Notes: generated from the letters alone by a model not told the origin. Positions 29,718-39,402 are shown, numbered from the stretch's first letter. The stretch is 64,000 bases of DNA from Methylobacterium isbiliense (GCF_022179325.1 NZ_BPQQ01000005.1:1-64000); one strand, 5' to 3'. Program-made: numbers and translations.

Positions 29718-30602
29718 ATGACCGTCGACCCGACTCTCGCCGACCTCCTCCCCCTCCTCCACCGTATCGCCGGCGCCCTGGAGCGCGCCGCGCCCGAGCC
29801 GCCGCACCGCCCCGACTTCGCGCAGGCGGACGCCTTCGTGTGGCTGGCCGAGGGGCGGCTGCAGCCGGTGCCCCGGGTCAACCGCGTGGCGATGGGGCTT
29901 CTGCGCGGCATCGACCGGATGCGCGACACGCTGTTCGACAACACCGACCGCTTCGCCCGCGGGCTGCCGGCCAACAACGCCCTGCTGTGGGGGGCGCGCG
30001 GCATGGGCAAGTCCTCGCTCGTCAAGGCGGTGCATGCCGAGATCAACGCCCGCCGCGGGGCCGGCACCCGCCCGCTCAAGCTCGTGGAGATCCACCGCGA
30101 GGACATCGAGGGCCTGCCCGCGCTGATGGGCCTGCTGCGGCCCGACCCGCACCGCTTCGTGGTGTTCTGCGACGACCTCTCCTTCGACGGGCAGGACACC
30201 TCCTACAAGTCGCTCAAGGCGGCGCTCGACGGCGGCATCGAGGGCCGGCCCGAGAACGTGGTGTTCTACGCCACCTCGAACCGCCGGCACCTGCTCGCCC
30301 GCGAGATGGTGGAGAACGAGCGCTCCACCGCCATCAACCCGGGCGAGGCGGTGGAGGAGAAGGTGTCTCTCTCCGACCGCTTCGGCCTCTGGCTCGGGTT
30401 CCACAAATGCTCGCAGGACGAGTATCTGGCGATGATCGACGCCTACGTGGCGCGCTACGGCCTGGCCCTCGACCCGGCGCAGCTGCGCGCCGAGGCGCTG
30501 GAATGGGCCACGACCCGCGGCTCGCGCTCGGGCCGCACGGCCTTCCAGTACATCCAGGATCTCGCCGGGCGGCTGGGCCGGCGCCTCGACGAGGAGGCGT
30601 GA
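29718..30602 (+). CDS. DUF815 family AAA+ ATPase
   Basis: 294 residues. The Walker A motif is LLWGARGMGKSSLVKAVH near 91-108, Walker B VVFCDDLSFD near 150, and a sensor-like VVFYATSNRRHLL near 178; EKVSLSDRFGLWLGFHKC is the DUF815 signature. Function is unknown; the family is widespread in proteobacteria and often encoded beside yajC/secDF. It is convergent with tatC, 15 bases apart. Start is the ATG at 29718. Confidence 0.82.
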   Translation: MTVDPTLADLLPLLHRIAGALERAAPEPPHRPDFAQADAFVWLAEGRLQPVPRVNRVAMGLLRGIDRMRDTLFDNTDRFARGLPANNALLWGARGMGKSSLVKAVHAEINARRGAGTRPLKLVEIHREDIEGLPALMGLLRPDPHRFVVFCDDLSFDGQDTSYKSLKAALDGGIEGRPENVVFYATSNRRHLLAREMVENERSTAINPGEAVEEKVSLSDRFGLWLGFHKCSQDEYLAMIDAYVARYGLALDPAQLRAEALEWATTRGSRSGRTAFQYIQDLAGRLGRRLDEEA

Positions 30603-30617
30603 GGGCGGCGCGACCGC

Positions 30618-31412
30618 CTACTCGGCGACCGCTTCCTGCGCCCGCGCCCGGCGCTTCTCCATGGTGCGCACCGAGATCACCGAGGCCTCGTAGAGGAGCA
30701 GCATCGGGATCGCGAGCGAGAGCTGGCTGATCACGTCGGGCGGGGTGAGCACGGCCGCCGCCACGAAGACCAGCACGATCGCGTAGCGCCGCCGCTCGGC
30801 CAGGAACTTCGCGTCGATGATCCCGATCTGCCCCAGCAGGGTCAGGATCACCGGCATCTGGAAGGCGATGCCGAAGGCGAAGATCAGCGTCATGATGAGC
30901 GAGAGGTACTCGTCCACCTTCGGCAGCAGCTCGATCGTGGCCTCGCCCGGCTGGCCGATCTGCTGCAGGCTGACCGAGAACTGGATCAGGATCGGCATCG
31001 CCACGAAGAACACCACGAGCGCGCCGAGCACGAAGAAGATCGGCGTGGCGATCAGGTAGGGCAGGAAGGCGCGCCGCTCGTTGCGGTAGAGGCCCGGCGC
31101 CACGAAGGCGTAGATCTGGGTGGCGACGATCGGGAAGGACAGGAAGCCCGCCCCGAACACGCTCAGCTTGATGTTGGTGAAGACCTGTTCGAGGAAGTGG
31201 GTCGCGATCAGCCGCGCCTTCTCGGCCCCCACCACCTGCACGTAGGGATAGACGAGCACGTTGTAGATGTGCTGGGCGAAGAAGAAGCAGACGAAGAACA
31301 TCACCCCGAAGGCGAGGAGCGACTTGATCAGCCGCGAGCGCAACTCGATGAGATGGTCGATGAGGGGTGCACGCGAGGCCTCGATCTCGGCTTCGTCGGC
31401 CTCGGTGGTCAT
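30618..31412 (-). CDS. tatC: Sec-independent protein translocase TatC
   Basis: 264 residues and six membrane segments. It is the signal-peptide receptor of the twin-arginine translocon. Landmarks are LIDHLIELRSRLIKSL at the N-terminus, FLSFPIVATQIYAFVAPGLYRNERR, and FGIAFQMPVILTLLGQIGI. The ATG overlaps the tatB stop in an ATGA junction, so the two are translationally coupled. The C-terminal tail is basic and Ala-rich. Confidence 0.95.
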   Translation of the reverse strand: MTTEADEAEIEASRAPLIDHLIELRSRLIKSLLAFGVMFFVCFFFAQHIYNVLVYPYVQVVGAEKARLIATHFLEQVFTNIKLSVFGAGFLSFPIVATQIYAFVAPGLYRNERRAFLPYLIATPIFFVLGALVVFFVAMPILIQFSVSLQQIGQPGEATIELLPKVDEYLSLIMTLIFAFGIAFQMPVILTLLGQIGIIDAKFLAERRRYAIVLVFVAAAVLTPPDVISQLSLAIPMLLLYEASVISVRTMEKRRARAQEAVAE

Positions 31413-31948
31413 GGGGTCTGGCCTGTGATGGGCGGGGCCGCGGCGGGCGGCGCGTCGGGGTTGGAGGTGGCCGCACCGGCGGTGGCCGGGTGAGGGACGG
31501 CCTCCGGCGCGGCCGCGGGGGCGCCGGGCGCACTCTCGGCAAGGCTCTCGGGGGCGCTCTCGGGGGCATTCTTGGGCGGCAGGGCCGGCGTGGCCGCGGC
31601 CTCGGCCTGGAGCTGCGCGGTGGCGGCGGCGAGCGTCTCGTTCGAGGGCGGCGGGGCGGCGGGGCGGTCGACCGCGCCCTTGATCTCGTCGCGGATCGAC
31701 TGGATCGGGTTGAAGGACGTGCCGGTCGAGACGGAGCGGTTGATGCCGTCGACCTCGCGGCGCACCTCGTCGAGTTCGGCCTCGCGCATCGCCTCGCTGA
31801 ACTGGGCCTGGAACTCACCCGCCATCCGCTTGAGCTTGGCGGTCATCTGCCCGACGGTGCGCAGCGCCTTGGGCAGGTCCTTCGGGCCGATGACGATCAG
31901 CGCGACGCCGCCGATCAGCATCACCTCGCCCCAACTCATGTCGAACAT
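31409..31948 (-). CDS. tatB: Sec-independent protein translocase TatB
   Basis: 179 residues. MFDMSWGEVMLIGGVALIVIGPKDLPKALRTVG is the canonical TatB N-terminal helix with its conserved Glu and Gly-Pro hinge, followed by an amphipathic helix and a long Ala/Pro-rich acidic tail. It works with TatC in recognition of twin-arginine substrates. It is 168 bases downstream of tatA and overlaps tatC by four bases. Confidence 0.94.
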   Translation of the reverse strand: MFDMSWGEVMLIGGVALIVIGPKDLPKALRTVGQMTAKLKRMAGEFQAQFSEAMREAELDEVRREVDGINRSVSTGTSFNPIQSIRDEIKGAVDRPAAPPPSNETLAAATAQLQAEAAATPALPPKNAPESAPESLAESAPGAPAAAPEAVPHPATAGAATSNPDAPPAAAPPITGQTP

Positions 31949-32116
31949 GGCGTAACGGCCCTGCAGCGTGCGCGACGACCCGGGTGAGCCCCTCGCGGCG
32001 GGGTCTCCTCAGCACGGATGCGTGCGGCGCGCCACCGCTCCGTGCCGGGATCTGCGTGATCCCGCATCCGTTCTCCTCGCGCCGGCGCGGCCGAGCCGGC
32101 CGGGGCGCGGCCGCTC

Positions 32117-32389
32117 TCAGCCGACCTTGCGGTCGGCGGGCGTGGTCGCGGCCGGCACCGGCTCGACCGGATGGGGCGGCAGCGTGCGGACCGGCTCGGT
32201 CGCGGTCACCGGCGGGGGCGACTGGTTCACGGCCGGCGCCTGGGGCTGATCCTCGTCGGCCATCCCCTTCTTGAACGCCTTGATGCCCTTGGCCACGTCG
32301 CCCATCAGCTCGGAGACCTTGCCGCGTCCGAAGAGCAGCATGACGATCACGCCGACGACGATCCAGTGCCAGATGCTTGCGCCACCCAT
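32117..32389 (-). CDS. tatA: Sec-independent protein translocase TatA
   Basis: 90 residues. [43 protein letters not shown] is the TatA pore-forming helix, FGRGK hinge and amphipathic helix; the rest is a proline-rich tail. The start at 32389 is set by AGGAGAG just upstream; an earlier in-frame codon would add five residues. It is first in tatABC and about 115 bases after scpB. Confidence 0.94.
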   Translation of the reverse strand: MGGASIWHWIVVGVIVMLLFGRGKVSELMGDVAKGIKAFKKGMADEDQPQAPAVNQSPPPVTATEPVRTLPPHPVEPVPAATTPADRKVG

Positions 32390-32504
32390 GACTCTCTCCT
32401 GCACCGCGCGCGGGCGCGGCGTGGTCTTTCTCGCGTGTTGGCCGGAACCTAAGGACGGCGGGGGGCGAACACAAGCGTCTCGTGGCCGCGCGCGGCCCTC
32501 GTCC

Positions 32505-33188
32505 CTACGCGATGTCGGGATCCGGCAGCCCGTCGGCGAGCGGATCCTCGTCGGGGCGCAGACCGGGATCGTCGGAGGGCACCGGCACGCCGAAGCCCGC
32601 GGGCAGGCGGCCCTCGATCAGGCCGAGGCCCTTCAGCTCGTCGAGCCCCGGCAGGTCGCCCACGCTGTCGAGGCCGAACTGCTCCAGGAAGGCCGGGGTG
32701 GTGCCGTAGGTCACGGGCCGGCCGGGGGTGCGGCGGCGCCCGCGCAGGCGCACCCAGCCGGTCTCCAGCAGCAGGTCGAGGGAGCCCTTCGAGGTCGAGA
32801 CGCCGCGGATCTCCTCGATCTCGGCCCGGGTCGCGGGCTGGTGGTAGGCGATGATCGCCAGGGTCTCGATCGCCGCCCGCGAGAGCTTGCGCGGCTCGGG
32901 CGCGTCCCCGCGCAGCAGGCCCGCCAGGTCGGGGGCGGTGCGGAAGGCGTAGCCGCCCGCCACCCGGGCGAGGGTGATGCCCCGCCCCCGGTAGAGCCGG
33001 CGCAGCTCCGCCAGCACCGCCTCGACCTCGTGGCCGGGCGGCAGGCGCGCGGCGAGGTCGGCGGCCGCGAGCGGGCGGGGCGAAGCGAAGATCAGCGCCT
33101 CGGCGAGCCGCACCGTCTCCGCGGCGGGCTCGGGATCGGGCAGGATGGCCAGGGATGCGCGGGCAGCAAGGGGCGTGCGGCGGGCCAT
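32505..33188 (-). CDS. scpB: segregation and condensation protein B
   Basis: 227 residues. It is a winged-helix kleisin partner that joins ScpA and SMC in the bacterial condensin. [48 protein letters not shown] and [34 protein letters not shown] are the family blocks. It follows scpA by three bases, and the pair precedes tatABC on the same strand, a common alphaproteobacterial arrangement. It ends in an acidic tail. Confidence 0.93.
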   Translation of the reverse strand: MARRTPLAARASLAILPDPEPAAETVRLAEALIFASPRPLAAADLAARLPPGHEVEAVLAELRRLYRGRGITLARVAGGYAFRTAPDLAGLLRGDAPEPRKLSRAAIETLAIIAYHQPATRAEIEEIRGVSTSKGSLDLLLETGWVRLRGRRRTPGRPVTYGTTPAFLEQFGLDSVGDLPGLDELKGLGLIEGRLPAGFGVPVPSDDPGLRPDEDPLADGLPDPDIA

Positions 33189-33191
33189 GCC

Positions 33192-33965
33192 TCAGGCGCT
33201 CCCGCCCGGACGCAGCCAGAGCGGGCCGAACGGCACGTCCTGGCGCAGCGCGATGCGGCCCTCGCGGGCGAGTTCGAGCACGGCCGAGAGCGAGGAGGCG
33301 CGCACTGTCGCCCGGCGCGACGGCTCGGCAAGGTACTCCGCCAGATAGGCGTCGAGGGGCGTCCAGTCGTCGCGGGGGCCGATCAGGCGCTCCAGCGCCT
33401 CGCGGGCCTCGACGAGCGACCACACGCTGCGCTGATGCAGCGACACCCGCGCCAGCGCCCGCTCCCGGCGCTGGCGGGCATAGGCGGCGAGCAGGTCGTG
33501 CAGGCTGGCGGCGAACGGCCCGGTGCCCTCGGGGCGCGCGGGCGCCGCCTCGGCGCCGCGCGCGAACACGTCGCGGCCGAGCTGCGGCCGCGCCAGGAGC
33601 CGCTCGGCCGCCGCCCGGATCGCCTCCAGGCGGCGCAGCCGCAGCGCGAGCTGGCCCGCCAGCGCGTCGGCGCTCGGCTCGGGGCCGCGCGGCGGCGCGG
33701 GCAGGAGCAGGCGCGACTTCAGGTAGGCGAGCCACGCCGCCATCACGAGGTAATCCGCCGCGAGTTCGAGGCGCAGGCGCCGCGCCTCCTCGATGAAGGC
33801 GAGGTACTGCTCCACCAGCGCGAGGATCGAGATGCGCGCGAGGTCGACCTTCTGGCGCCGGGCGAGTTCGAGCAGGAGGTCGAGGGGACCCTCGAATCCG
33901 TCGACGTCGACCACCAGGGTCGGTTCGTCGCGGCCCCTGTCCTCGGCATCGAACGCGAGACTCAC
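33192..33965 (-). CDS. scpA: segregation and condensation protein A
   Basis: 257 residues, the kleisin subunit of SMC-ScpAB. FEGPLDLLLELARRQKVDLARISILALVEQYL near residue 25 and LAADYLVMAAWLAYLKSRLLLP are the diagnostic N-terminal blocks; the C-terminal winged-helix segment (VLELAREGRIALRQDVPFGPLWLR) contacts SMC. It starts 30 bases after nagZ and ends three bases before scpB. Confidence 0.93.
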   Translation of the reverse strand: MSLAFDAEDRGRDEPTLVVDVDGFEGPLDLLLELARRQKVDLARISILALVEQYLAFIEEARRLRLELAADYLVMAAWLAYLKSRLLLPAPPRGPEPSADALAGQLALRLRRLEAIRAAAERLLARPQLGRDVFARGAEAAPARPEGTGPFAASLHDLLAAYARQRRERALARVSLHQRSVWSLVEAREALERLIGPRDDWTPLDAYLAEYLAEPSRRATVRASSLSAVLELAREGRIALRQDVPFGPLWLRPGGSA

Positions 33966-33995
33966 CGCCCGCCCCTCACCTCCGCCCGCATCCGC

Positions 33996-35009
33996 TCAGG
34001 CGGCGGCGAGCCCGGCCTCAAGGCGGGCGCGGGCCTCGGCGACGTCGAATCCCGGCGCGGCCGCCCGGTTCAGGTGCGCCAGCGCGGCCTCGGCCCGGCG
34101 CAGGGCGGTGCCGGCGAGCGCCGGGGCCGCGGCCGCGACGCCCTCCATCTCGGCGCGCTCGCCGTTGCAGTGGAGCGCGACGTCGCAGCCGGCCCGGAAC
34201 GCGGCCCGCGTCCGGTCGCTGAAGCTGCCCGAGAGCGCCTTCATGGACAGGTCGTCGGTCATCAGAAGGCCGTCGAAGCCGATCGCGCCGCGGACCACCT
34301 CCGCGATCACCCGCGCGGAGGTGGTGGCCGGGCCGTCGGGGTCGATGGCCGAGAAGACGACGTGGGCCGACATGGCGAGCGGCAGGTCGCGCAGCGCCCG
34401 GAACGGCCGGAAGTCGCGGGCCTCCAACTCCTCGCGCGCGGCCTCGACCACCGGCAGCGCGAGGTGGCTGTCGGCGGTGGCGCGGCCGTGGCCGGGCATG
34501 TGCTTGATCACCGGCAGGACGCCGCCGGCCAGCAGGCCCTCGGCCACCGCGCGGCCGAACACCGCCACGGTCTCGGGGTCCGTCCCGTAGGCGCGGTCGC
34601 CGATCACGTCGCTCGCGCCCGGCACCGGCACGTCGAGGACCGGGGCGCAATCGACCGTGATGCCCACCGCCGCGAGATCGTGCGCCATCAGCCGGGCGCC
34701 GAGGCGCGCCAGGGCCGGGCCGGTCTCGGGGCCTCCGGCGCTGAGATAGCGGCGGCCGGACGGATAGGCGGGCCAGTGCGGCGGTCCCATGCGCTGCACG
34801 CGCCCGCCCTCCTGGTCGATCAGCACCGGCGCGTCCGCGCGGCCGACCGTCTCCCGCAGGGCGTCGGTGAGCGCCCGCACCTGCTCGGGCGAGACGATGT
34901 TGCGCTTGAACAGGATGAAGCCCCAGGGCCGCGTCTCGCGGAAGAAGGCGGTCTCCTCGGGGCTCAGGGTCGGGCCGGCGCAGCCGAGGATCAGGGCAAG
35001 GCTCGTCAT
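33996..35009 (-). CDS. nagZ: beta-N-acetylhexosaminidase NagZ (GH3)
   Basis: 337 residues. It removes GlcNAc from anhydromuropeptides in the cytosol during peptidoglycan recycling. The active-site loop KHMPGHGRATADSH near residue 165 and DDLSMKAL with the catalytic Asp, plus VLIDQEGGRVQRM, are NagZ signatures. The ATG at 35009 begins just before the first strand (LALILGCAGPTLSPEE). AmpG, which brings the substrate in, is encoded at 4-5.5 kb. It is located between the SPOR gene and scpA, in the conserved cluster. Confidence 0.93.
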   Translation of the reverse strand: MTSLALILGCAGPTLSPEETAFFRETRPWGFILFKRNIVSPEQVRALTDALRETVGRADAPVLIDQEGGRVQRMGPPHWPAYPSGRRYLSAGGPETGPALARLGARLMAHDLAAVGITVDCAPVLDVPVPGASDVIGDRAYGTDPETVAVFGRAVAEGLLAGGVLPVIKHMPGHGRATADSHLALPVVEAAREELEARDFRPFRALRDLPLAMSAHVVFSAIDPDGPATTSARVIAEVVRGAIGFDGLLMTDDLSMKALSGSFSDRTRAAFRAGCDVALHCNGERAEMEGVAAAAPALAGTALRRAEAALAHLNRAAAPGFDVAEARARLEAGLAAA

Positions 35010-35129
35010 CGACGGCGTCTCGTCGTTCGAGGAGGGGGCGTCGGCCCCGCAGCGTACGGGCGCCGCCCGGTCCGGCCGGCTCCCGACGAGCAAGGCCTCG
35101 CCGTGCCCGGCCGCGCGGTGCGGGGCGAC

Positions 35130-36452
35130 TCAGTTCTTGGCGACGAAGCAGGGACCGCCGGCGGCCTGCAGCTTGCCGCACAGGCCGTTCGCGCTCTCCT
35201 TCGACATCGGGCCGACACGGACGCGGAAGATGGTCTTGCCGTTGACCTCCGCCTGGCGGATCAGCGGCGACTGGCCGGAGAGTTCGGCGCGGTAGCGCTC
35301 CTGCGCCTGGACGAAGGCCGCGCGGGCCTCCTTCTCGGTGGCTCGCACCGAGAGCTGCACCGAGTAGCCGCCGACCGGCGCCTGGGTGTCGGCGCTCGGG
35401 GCGGGCGTCGGCGCCGGGGCGGGCCTGACCGGGGGCGGCTCGGCGGAGGCCAGCCGCTGCACGGCCGGCTTCGTCGACGACACGGTCTCGGCGGCCTGCG
35501 GCTCCGGCGCCGGGGTGGCGGTGGCGGCCTGCAGCGAGCGGGTGGCCGCGCGCGGCGTGGCCGGGGCCGGGGCGGCGTCGGGCAGCGTCATGGTCGGGAT
35601 CGGCGGGGCGGCGGGGCCGCCCTGCGTCCCCTGCGCGGCGCGCTGCGCCTCGAACGGCGGCGGCTCGGGCTTCACCGAGACGGTGCGCACGCGGCGCGGC
35701 TCGCCGAGCGATTCGGTCAGCATGTTCACGGGCGCGCCGCTCGCCGGGGCGGGCGTGGCGGCGGTGGCGGCCTCGTTCACCAGCGCGCGGGCAGCCTGCT
35801 TGACGTCGAGGGGCTGCTCCTCGCGGTTGACGATCCGGATCTGGCCGTCCTTGGCGTTGCGCTCGTAGATCTGCTTGTTCTGGTCCGGGAACTCGACGCC
35901 GCCGGCGGCCTGCGGTGCCGGCGCGATCTTCAACGGCGCCTGATCGGCCATCACGACGATCGGCGTGCCGGCGGTGCGGCCCGGATGGAGGGCGCGCCAC
36001 GTCAGGGCGCCGCCCACCGCCACCGCCACCACCGCGAGCCCGCTGCCCACCAGCATCAGCCGCCGGCGGCCGCGGGGCCGCTCCGGCGCCGGTTCGGGCG
36101 CGGGCTCCTCCACGGCGGCGGGGGCCTCCGGCTCCGGCACGGCTTCGCGCTGGACGGCGGCGAGGTACTGGTTGAAGGCGTCGGCCGGCGTGCCGGGCGG
36201 CGCGGGCTCCGCCTCCGGACCGTAGCTCGGGATCGTGGGCTCGACGCGGCCGGTGCCGCCCTCGTCGGCCGGGGGCCGGCGCGATTCCTTGGCCGCCAGC
36301 AGCGCCCGGAAGGGGTCGTCCTGCCCGACGATTCGGGCGAGTTCCGCCAGCGGGTCGCCCTTGGCGGCGCCGATGCCCGGACGCGCGGCGAGCGGCTGCC
36401 GGACCGGCTCGAACCCGTCGTCGACGGGGATCCGGGAAGCGTTGGTCGTCAT
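35130..36452 (-). CDS. SPOR domain-containing membrane protein
   Basis: 440 residues. A cytoplasmic Pro/Glu-rich N-terminal half is followed by one membrane segment (RRRLMLVGSGLAVVAVAVGGALTWRAL, near 170), a long low-complexity periplasmic linker, and a C-terminal SPOR domain (YSVQLSVRATEKEARAAFVQAQ to GPMSKESANGLCGKLQAAGGPCFV). SPOR domains bind denuded glycan strands at division septa. The ATG at 36452 is the likely start; 33 further codons upstream are possible. It sits between argS and nagZ as in many Rhizobiales. Confidence 0.82.
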   Translation of the reverse strand: MTTNASRIPVDDGFEPVRQPLAARPGIGAAKGDPLAELARIVGQDDPFRALLAAKESRRPPADEGGTGRVEPTIPSYGPEAEPAPPGTPADAFNQYLAAVQREAVPEPEAPAAVEEPAPEPAPERPRGRRRLMLVGSGLAVVAVAVGGALTWRALHPGRTAGTPIVVMADQAPLKIAPAPQAAGGVEFPDQNKQIYERNAKDGQIRIVNREEQPLDVKQAARALVNEAATAATPAPASGAPVNMLTESLGEPRRVRTVSVKPEPPPFEAQRAAQGTQGGPAAPPIPTMTLPDAAPAPATPRAATRSLQAATATPAPEPQAAETVSSTKPAVQRLASAEPPPVRPAPAPTPAPSADTQAPVGGYSVQLSVRATEKEARAAFVQAQERYRAELSGQSPLIRQAEVNGKTIFRVRVGPMSKESANGLCGKLQAAGGPCFVAKN

Positions 36453-36599
36453 GGCGGCCCCATCCTGTTCACGTTCGCATCGCCTCACCGCGTTCGCTCC
36501 CGGCGCGGCGACGCCTGCCGCCTCTCCCCGGCCGGGGTCGGCGTCATCCAACCATGCTGCCGACCCTCCACCGCGGAACGCCTGCGCGGGACGCCCGGT

Positions 36600-38378
36600 T
36601 CACCGCATCTCGTCGGGCGCGGTGACGCCGAGGATCCCGAGGCCCGAGGCGATCACGCCCCGCAGCGCCGCGACGAGGGCCAGCCTCGACAGGGTCGACT
36701 TTCGGTCGGTCTGATTAACAAACCGTAATTGCGGCAAGTCTTTGCCCTTGTTCCAAAAACTGTGGAGCGCGCTGGCCAGGTCGTGCAGGTAGAAGGCCAG
36801 CCGGTGCGGTTCGTGGGCGGAGGCGGCCGATTCGACCACCCGCGGGTACTGGGCGACGAGGCGCATGATCTCGACCTCGCCGGGGTCGCTGAGGAGCGAG
36901 AGGTCGGCGTGGGCGAGGGCGGCACCGGAGAAATCCTCGTCGGGAAACGCCTCGCGGGCCTGCCGGAAGACCGAGGAGGCCCGGGCATGCGCGTACTGGA
37001 CGTAGAAGACCGGATTGTCCTTGGACTGCTCCACCACCTTGGCGAGGTCGAAATCGAGGGTGGCGTCGTTCTTGCGGTAGAGCATCATGAAGCGGACGGG
37101 GTCGCGCCCGACCTCGTCGATGACCTCGCGCAGCGTGACGAACTCGCCCGCGCGCTTGGACATCTTCACCGGCTCGCCGCCGCGCAGCAGGCGCACGAGC
37201 TGGCAGAGCTTCACGTCGAGGCTGGCGCGGCCTTCCGACACCGCCCGTACCGCCGCCTGCATCCGCTTGACGTAGCCGCCGTGATCGGCCCCGAGCACGT
37301 CGATGAGCTCGGTGGCTCCCCGTGCCAGCTTGTCGGCGTGGTAGGCGATGTCGGAGGCGAAGTAGGTGTAGGAGCCGTCCGACTTCAGCAGCGGCCGGTC
37401 GATATCGTCCCCGAAGGCGGTGGAGCGGAACAGCGTCTGCTCGCGGTCCTCCCAATCCTCCGGCAGCTGCCCCTTGGGCGGCGGCAGGCGTCCGACATAG
37501 ACGAGGTCCCGAGCGCGCAGGCTCTCGATCAGCGCCGCGACGGCGCCCCCTTCCCTACCCCCTCCCTGGCCCCCTTGCCCCTGGAGCGTGCGCTCGGAGA
37601 AGAAGACGTCGTGGCGGATGCCGAGCGCGGCGAGGTCGTCGCGGATCAGGTCCATCATCGCCGCGATGGCGAAGGCGCGCACGACCGGCAGCCATTCCGC
37701 CTCCGGCCGGTCGAGGAGGGACCGGCCATGCGCCGCGGCGAGCCCCTGCCCCACCGGCCTGAGGTAGTCGCCCGGGTAGAGCCCCTCCGGGATCTCGCCC
37801 ACCGGCTCGCCGAGGGCCTCGCGGTAGCGCAGGAAGGCGGAGCGGGCGAGCACGTCGACCTGCGCCCCCGCATCGTTGATGTAGTACTCGCGCACCACCG
37901 CCCGGCCGGCCGCGGCGAGCAGGCTCGCCAGCGCGTCGCCGAACACCGCGCCGCGCCCGTGGCCGACATGCATCGGCCCGGTGGGGTTGGCCGACACGTA
38001 TTCCACGTTGACGAGGCCGGGCTTGGCCGCGCCGCGCCCGAACGCCGCGCCCTGGCCGAGAGCGGCGCGGATCACCGCGGCGTAGACCTCGGGGTCGAGG
38101 CGCAGGTTGAGGAAGCCCGGCCCGGCGACGCTCGCCTCGGTGACGCGGGGATCCCGGCGCAGCTCGGCGGCGAGCAGCTCCGCCAGCGCCTTCGGGTTGG
38201 TGCGCGCCTCCTTGGCCAGGACCAGGGCGGCGTTGGTGGCGAGGTCGCCGTGGCTCGGGTCGCGCGGCGGCTCGACCACGACCCGGCCGAGATCGAGCCC
38301 CGCGGGCAGGTGTCCGGCGCGCGTGAGGGTGGCGAGCGCCTCGCCGATGCGCTCCTCGAAGGCGGCGAAGATGTTCAT
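36600..38378 (-). CDS. argS: arginyl-tRNA synthetase
   Basis: 592 residues, class I synthetase. The HIGH-type motif is in [21 protein letters not shown] near residue 125, KMSKRAG near 415, and the anticodon-binding DALR domain runs to the end ([15 protein letters not shown]). An unusual Gln/Gly-rich stretch at about 266-279 lies before the conserved [13 protein letters not shown]; it is encoded by a run of G tracts (see separate entry). In related genomes dgt precedes argS directly; here about 8 kb of other genes intervene. Confidence 0.94.
   Translation of the reverse strand: MNIFAAFEERIGEALATLTRAGHLPAGLDLGRVVVEPPRDPSHGDLATNAALVLAKEARTNPKALAELLAAELRRDPRVTEASVAGPGFLNLRLDPEVYAAVIRAALGQGAAFGRGAAKPGLVNVEYVSANPTGPMHVGHGRGAVFGDALASLLAAAGRAVVREYYINDAGAQVDVLARSAFLRYREALGEPVGEIPEGLYPGDYLRPVGQGLAAAHGRSLLDRPEAEWLPVVRAFAIAAMMDLIRDDLAALGIRHDVFFSERTLQGQGGQGGGREGGAVAALIESLRARDLVYVGRLPPPKGQLPEDWEDREQTLFRSTAFGDDIDRPLLKSDGSYTYFASDIAYHADKLARGATELIDVLGADHGGYVKRMQAAVRAVSEGRASLDVKLCQLVRLLRGGEPVKMSKRAGEFVTLREVIDEVGRDPVRFMMLYRKNDATLDFDLAKVVEQSKDNPVFYVQYAHARASSVFRQAREAFPDEDFSGAALAHADLSLLSDPGEVEIMRLVAQYPRVVESAASAHEPHRLAFYLHDLASALHSFWNKGKDLPQLRFVNQTDRKSTLSRLALVAALRGVIASGLGILGVTAPDEMR
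37545..37582 (-). other. G-quadruplex-like tract within argS coding strand
   Basis: On the minus (coding) strand six runs of three to five G are separated by loops CAA, CCA, A, TA and AA within 38 bases. This meets the usual intramolecular G4 pattern. It encodes the Gln/Gly-rich insert of ArgS. Neighbouring argS sequence is GC-rich but has no comparable G-runs. Confidence 0.7.
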
Positions 38379-38540
38379 GGTGCGACCGAAGCTGACCGGG
38401 GGCTTGGCGCCGCGCCGCGACGCCGTGAGCCCCGAAAGCCGGGCTCATCTCACGGCCGGGGGCCTCGCCGCAAGCGACAGAGAACCTGCGCCGGAACCCG
38501 CCGGTGGCCAAGGCGGCGCATCCATGACAGGATCCGGGGG

Positions 38541-38747
38541 ATGACCGAGACCAACCTGCACCCCTTCACCATCGAAGTCGCACCCCTGACCTCTCCGAAA
38601 GGCAAGTTCGGGTGGGCGATCCGCCGGAACGGCAAGCTCCTCGAACGGTCGGACCGGCCGCACGACAGCGAGGACAAGGCCCACAGCAGCGCCCTCTCGG
38701 CGGTGGAGCGGGCCTTCCGCTCCCCCGCGGATGCGCGGCGGCGCTGA
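38541..38747 (+). CDS. small conserved hypothetical protein, 68 residues
   Basis: Not recognised. TETNLHPFTIEVAPLTSPKGKFGWAIRRNGKLLERSDRPHDSEDKAHSSALSAVERAF looks like a real folded domain: two beta strands with a conserved-looking GKFGWAIRRNGKLLERS, then a helix. The GGGGG before the ATG can serve as ribosome binding site. Codon use suits the genome. It is divergent from argS. Confidence 0.6.
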   Translation: MTETNLHPFTIEVAPLTSPKGKFGWAIRRNGKLLERSDRPHDSEDKAHSSALSAVERAFRSPADARRR

Positions 38748-38756
38748 GACCGAGAC

Positions 38757-38789
38757 CGTTCGCCGACGCGTCCGACGCGTCGGCGAACG
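38757..38789. terminator. 33-base near-perfect inverted repeat between convergent small genes
   Basis: Sixteen-base arms, CGTTCGCCGACGCGTC and its exact complement, flank a single C. It lies ten bases after one gene and 41 bases before the end of the convergent one, the position of a bidirectional terminator, but there is no T-run on either side. Confidence 0.5.
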
Positions 38790-38830
38790 ATGCGGCGCCG
38801 GGCGAGGCCGGGCGCGGGGCGGCGAGGGCC

Positions 38831-39064
38831 TCAGCCGGCCGAGCGCACCACCCGGCTGATCGCGAGCGGGGGGCGCCCGGATTTCTCGGCGATCTCGCGG
38901 TCCTGCGCCTCGATGATCTCGCGGGCCGGCGCATCGCCGTCGAGCCCGTTGAGGGCGGCGCGGGGCACGCGCCGGTTCGAACGGCGCGACCCGTCCTCGT
39001 AGTAGACGTCGAACAGGACGAAGCCGCTCTCCTGCGGCTTGGGCTTCTGCTTGGAACGCAGCAT
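38831..39064 (-). CDS. small hypothetical protein, 77 residues
   Basis: Not recognised. It is basic at the N-terminus (LRSKQKPKPQESGF), then a strand-rich FVLFDVYYEDGSRRSNRRVP and helix REIIEAQDREIAEKSGRPPLAI. It looks like a genuine small protein, similar in style to alphaproteobacterial orphans found near housekeeping genes. No operon partner. Confidence 0.55.
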   Translation of the reverse strand: MLRSKQKPKPQESGFVLFDVYYEDGSRRSNRRVPRAALNGLDGDAPAREIIEAQDREIAEKSGRPPLAISRVVRSAG

Positions 39065-39204
39065 TCTTCCGAACTCTTCCGTAAGGCGCGACGATTCGGG
39101 CGGCCGGCCGTGGCCGGACGCCGGGTGGAGGGCCCGGACCCCCGCACGGGTGCGGGCCGCCCGGCGCAGACCTTCATCGGGTCGGGCCGGGCGGCCCGCT
39201 GGCG

Positions 39205-39402
39205 TCAGTCCGTGTCGGGCGACTCGTCGGGACCGGAGGCGTCGGAGGGCCGTTCGGGCGCGGGGGCTGCCTTGGTCTTGGCCGGGCGGCGTTTCGCCGC
39301 CGGGACCTCGACCGTGGGCAGGGGCGCGAGCCGTGCCACCCGTTGCCTGAATTCCTCGTCGGACGGGCTGCGCGCCGTGCCCGTGATGGACGTCTTGGCC
39401 AT
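39205..39402 (-). CDS. small hypothetical protein, 65 residues
   Basis: Not recognised. After MAKTSITGTARSPSDEEFRQRVARLAPLPTVEVP comes a Lys/Pro/Ala tail ending in acidic SPDTD, so it is probably disordered. The start at 39402 is preferred; 11 more in-frame codons exist upstream. Weak call, supported mainly by amino-acid make-up unlike frame shadows. Confidence 0.4.
   Translation of the reverse strand: MAKTSITGTARSPSDEEFRQRVARLAPLPTVEVPAAKRRPAKTKAAPAPERPSDASGPDESPDTD

Noticed and set aside
32271-36728. A 1485-codon open frame on the plus strand
   Set aside because: It runs antisense to scpB, scpA, nagZ and the SPOR gene and is Arg/Gly/His-rich, as expected for GC-driven frame shadows.
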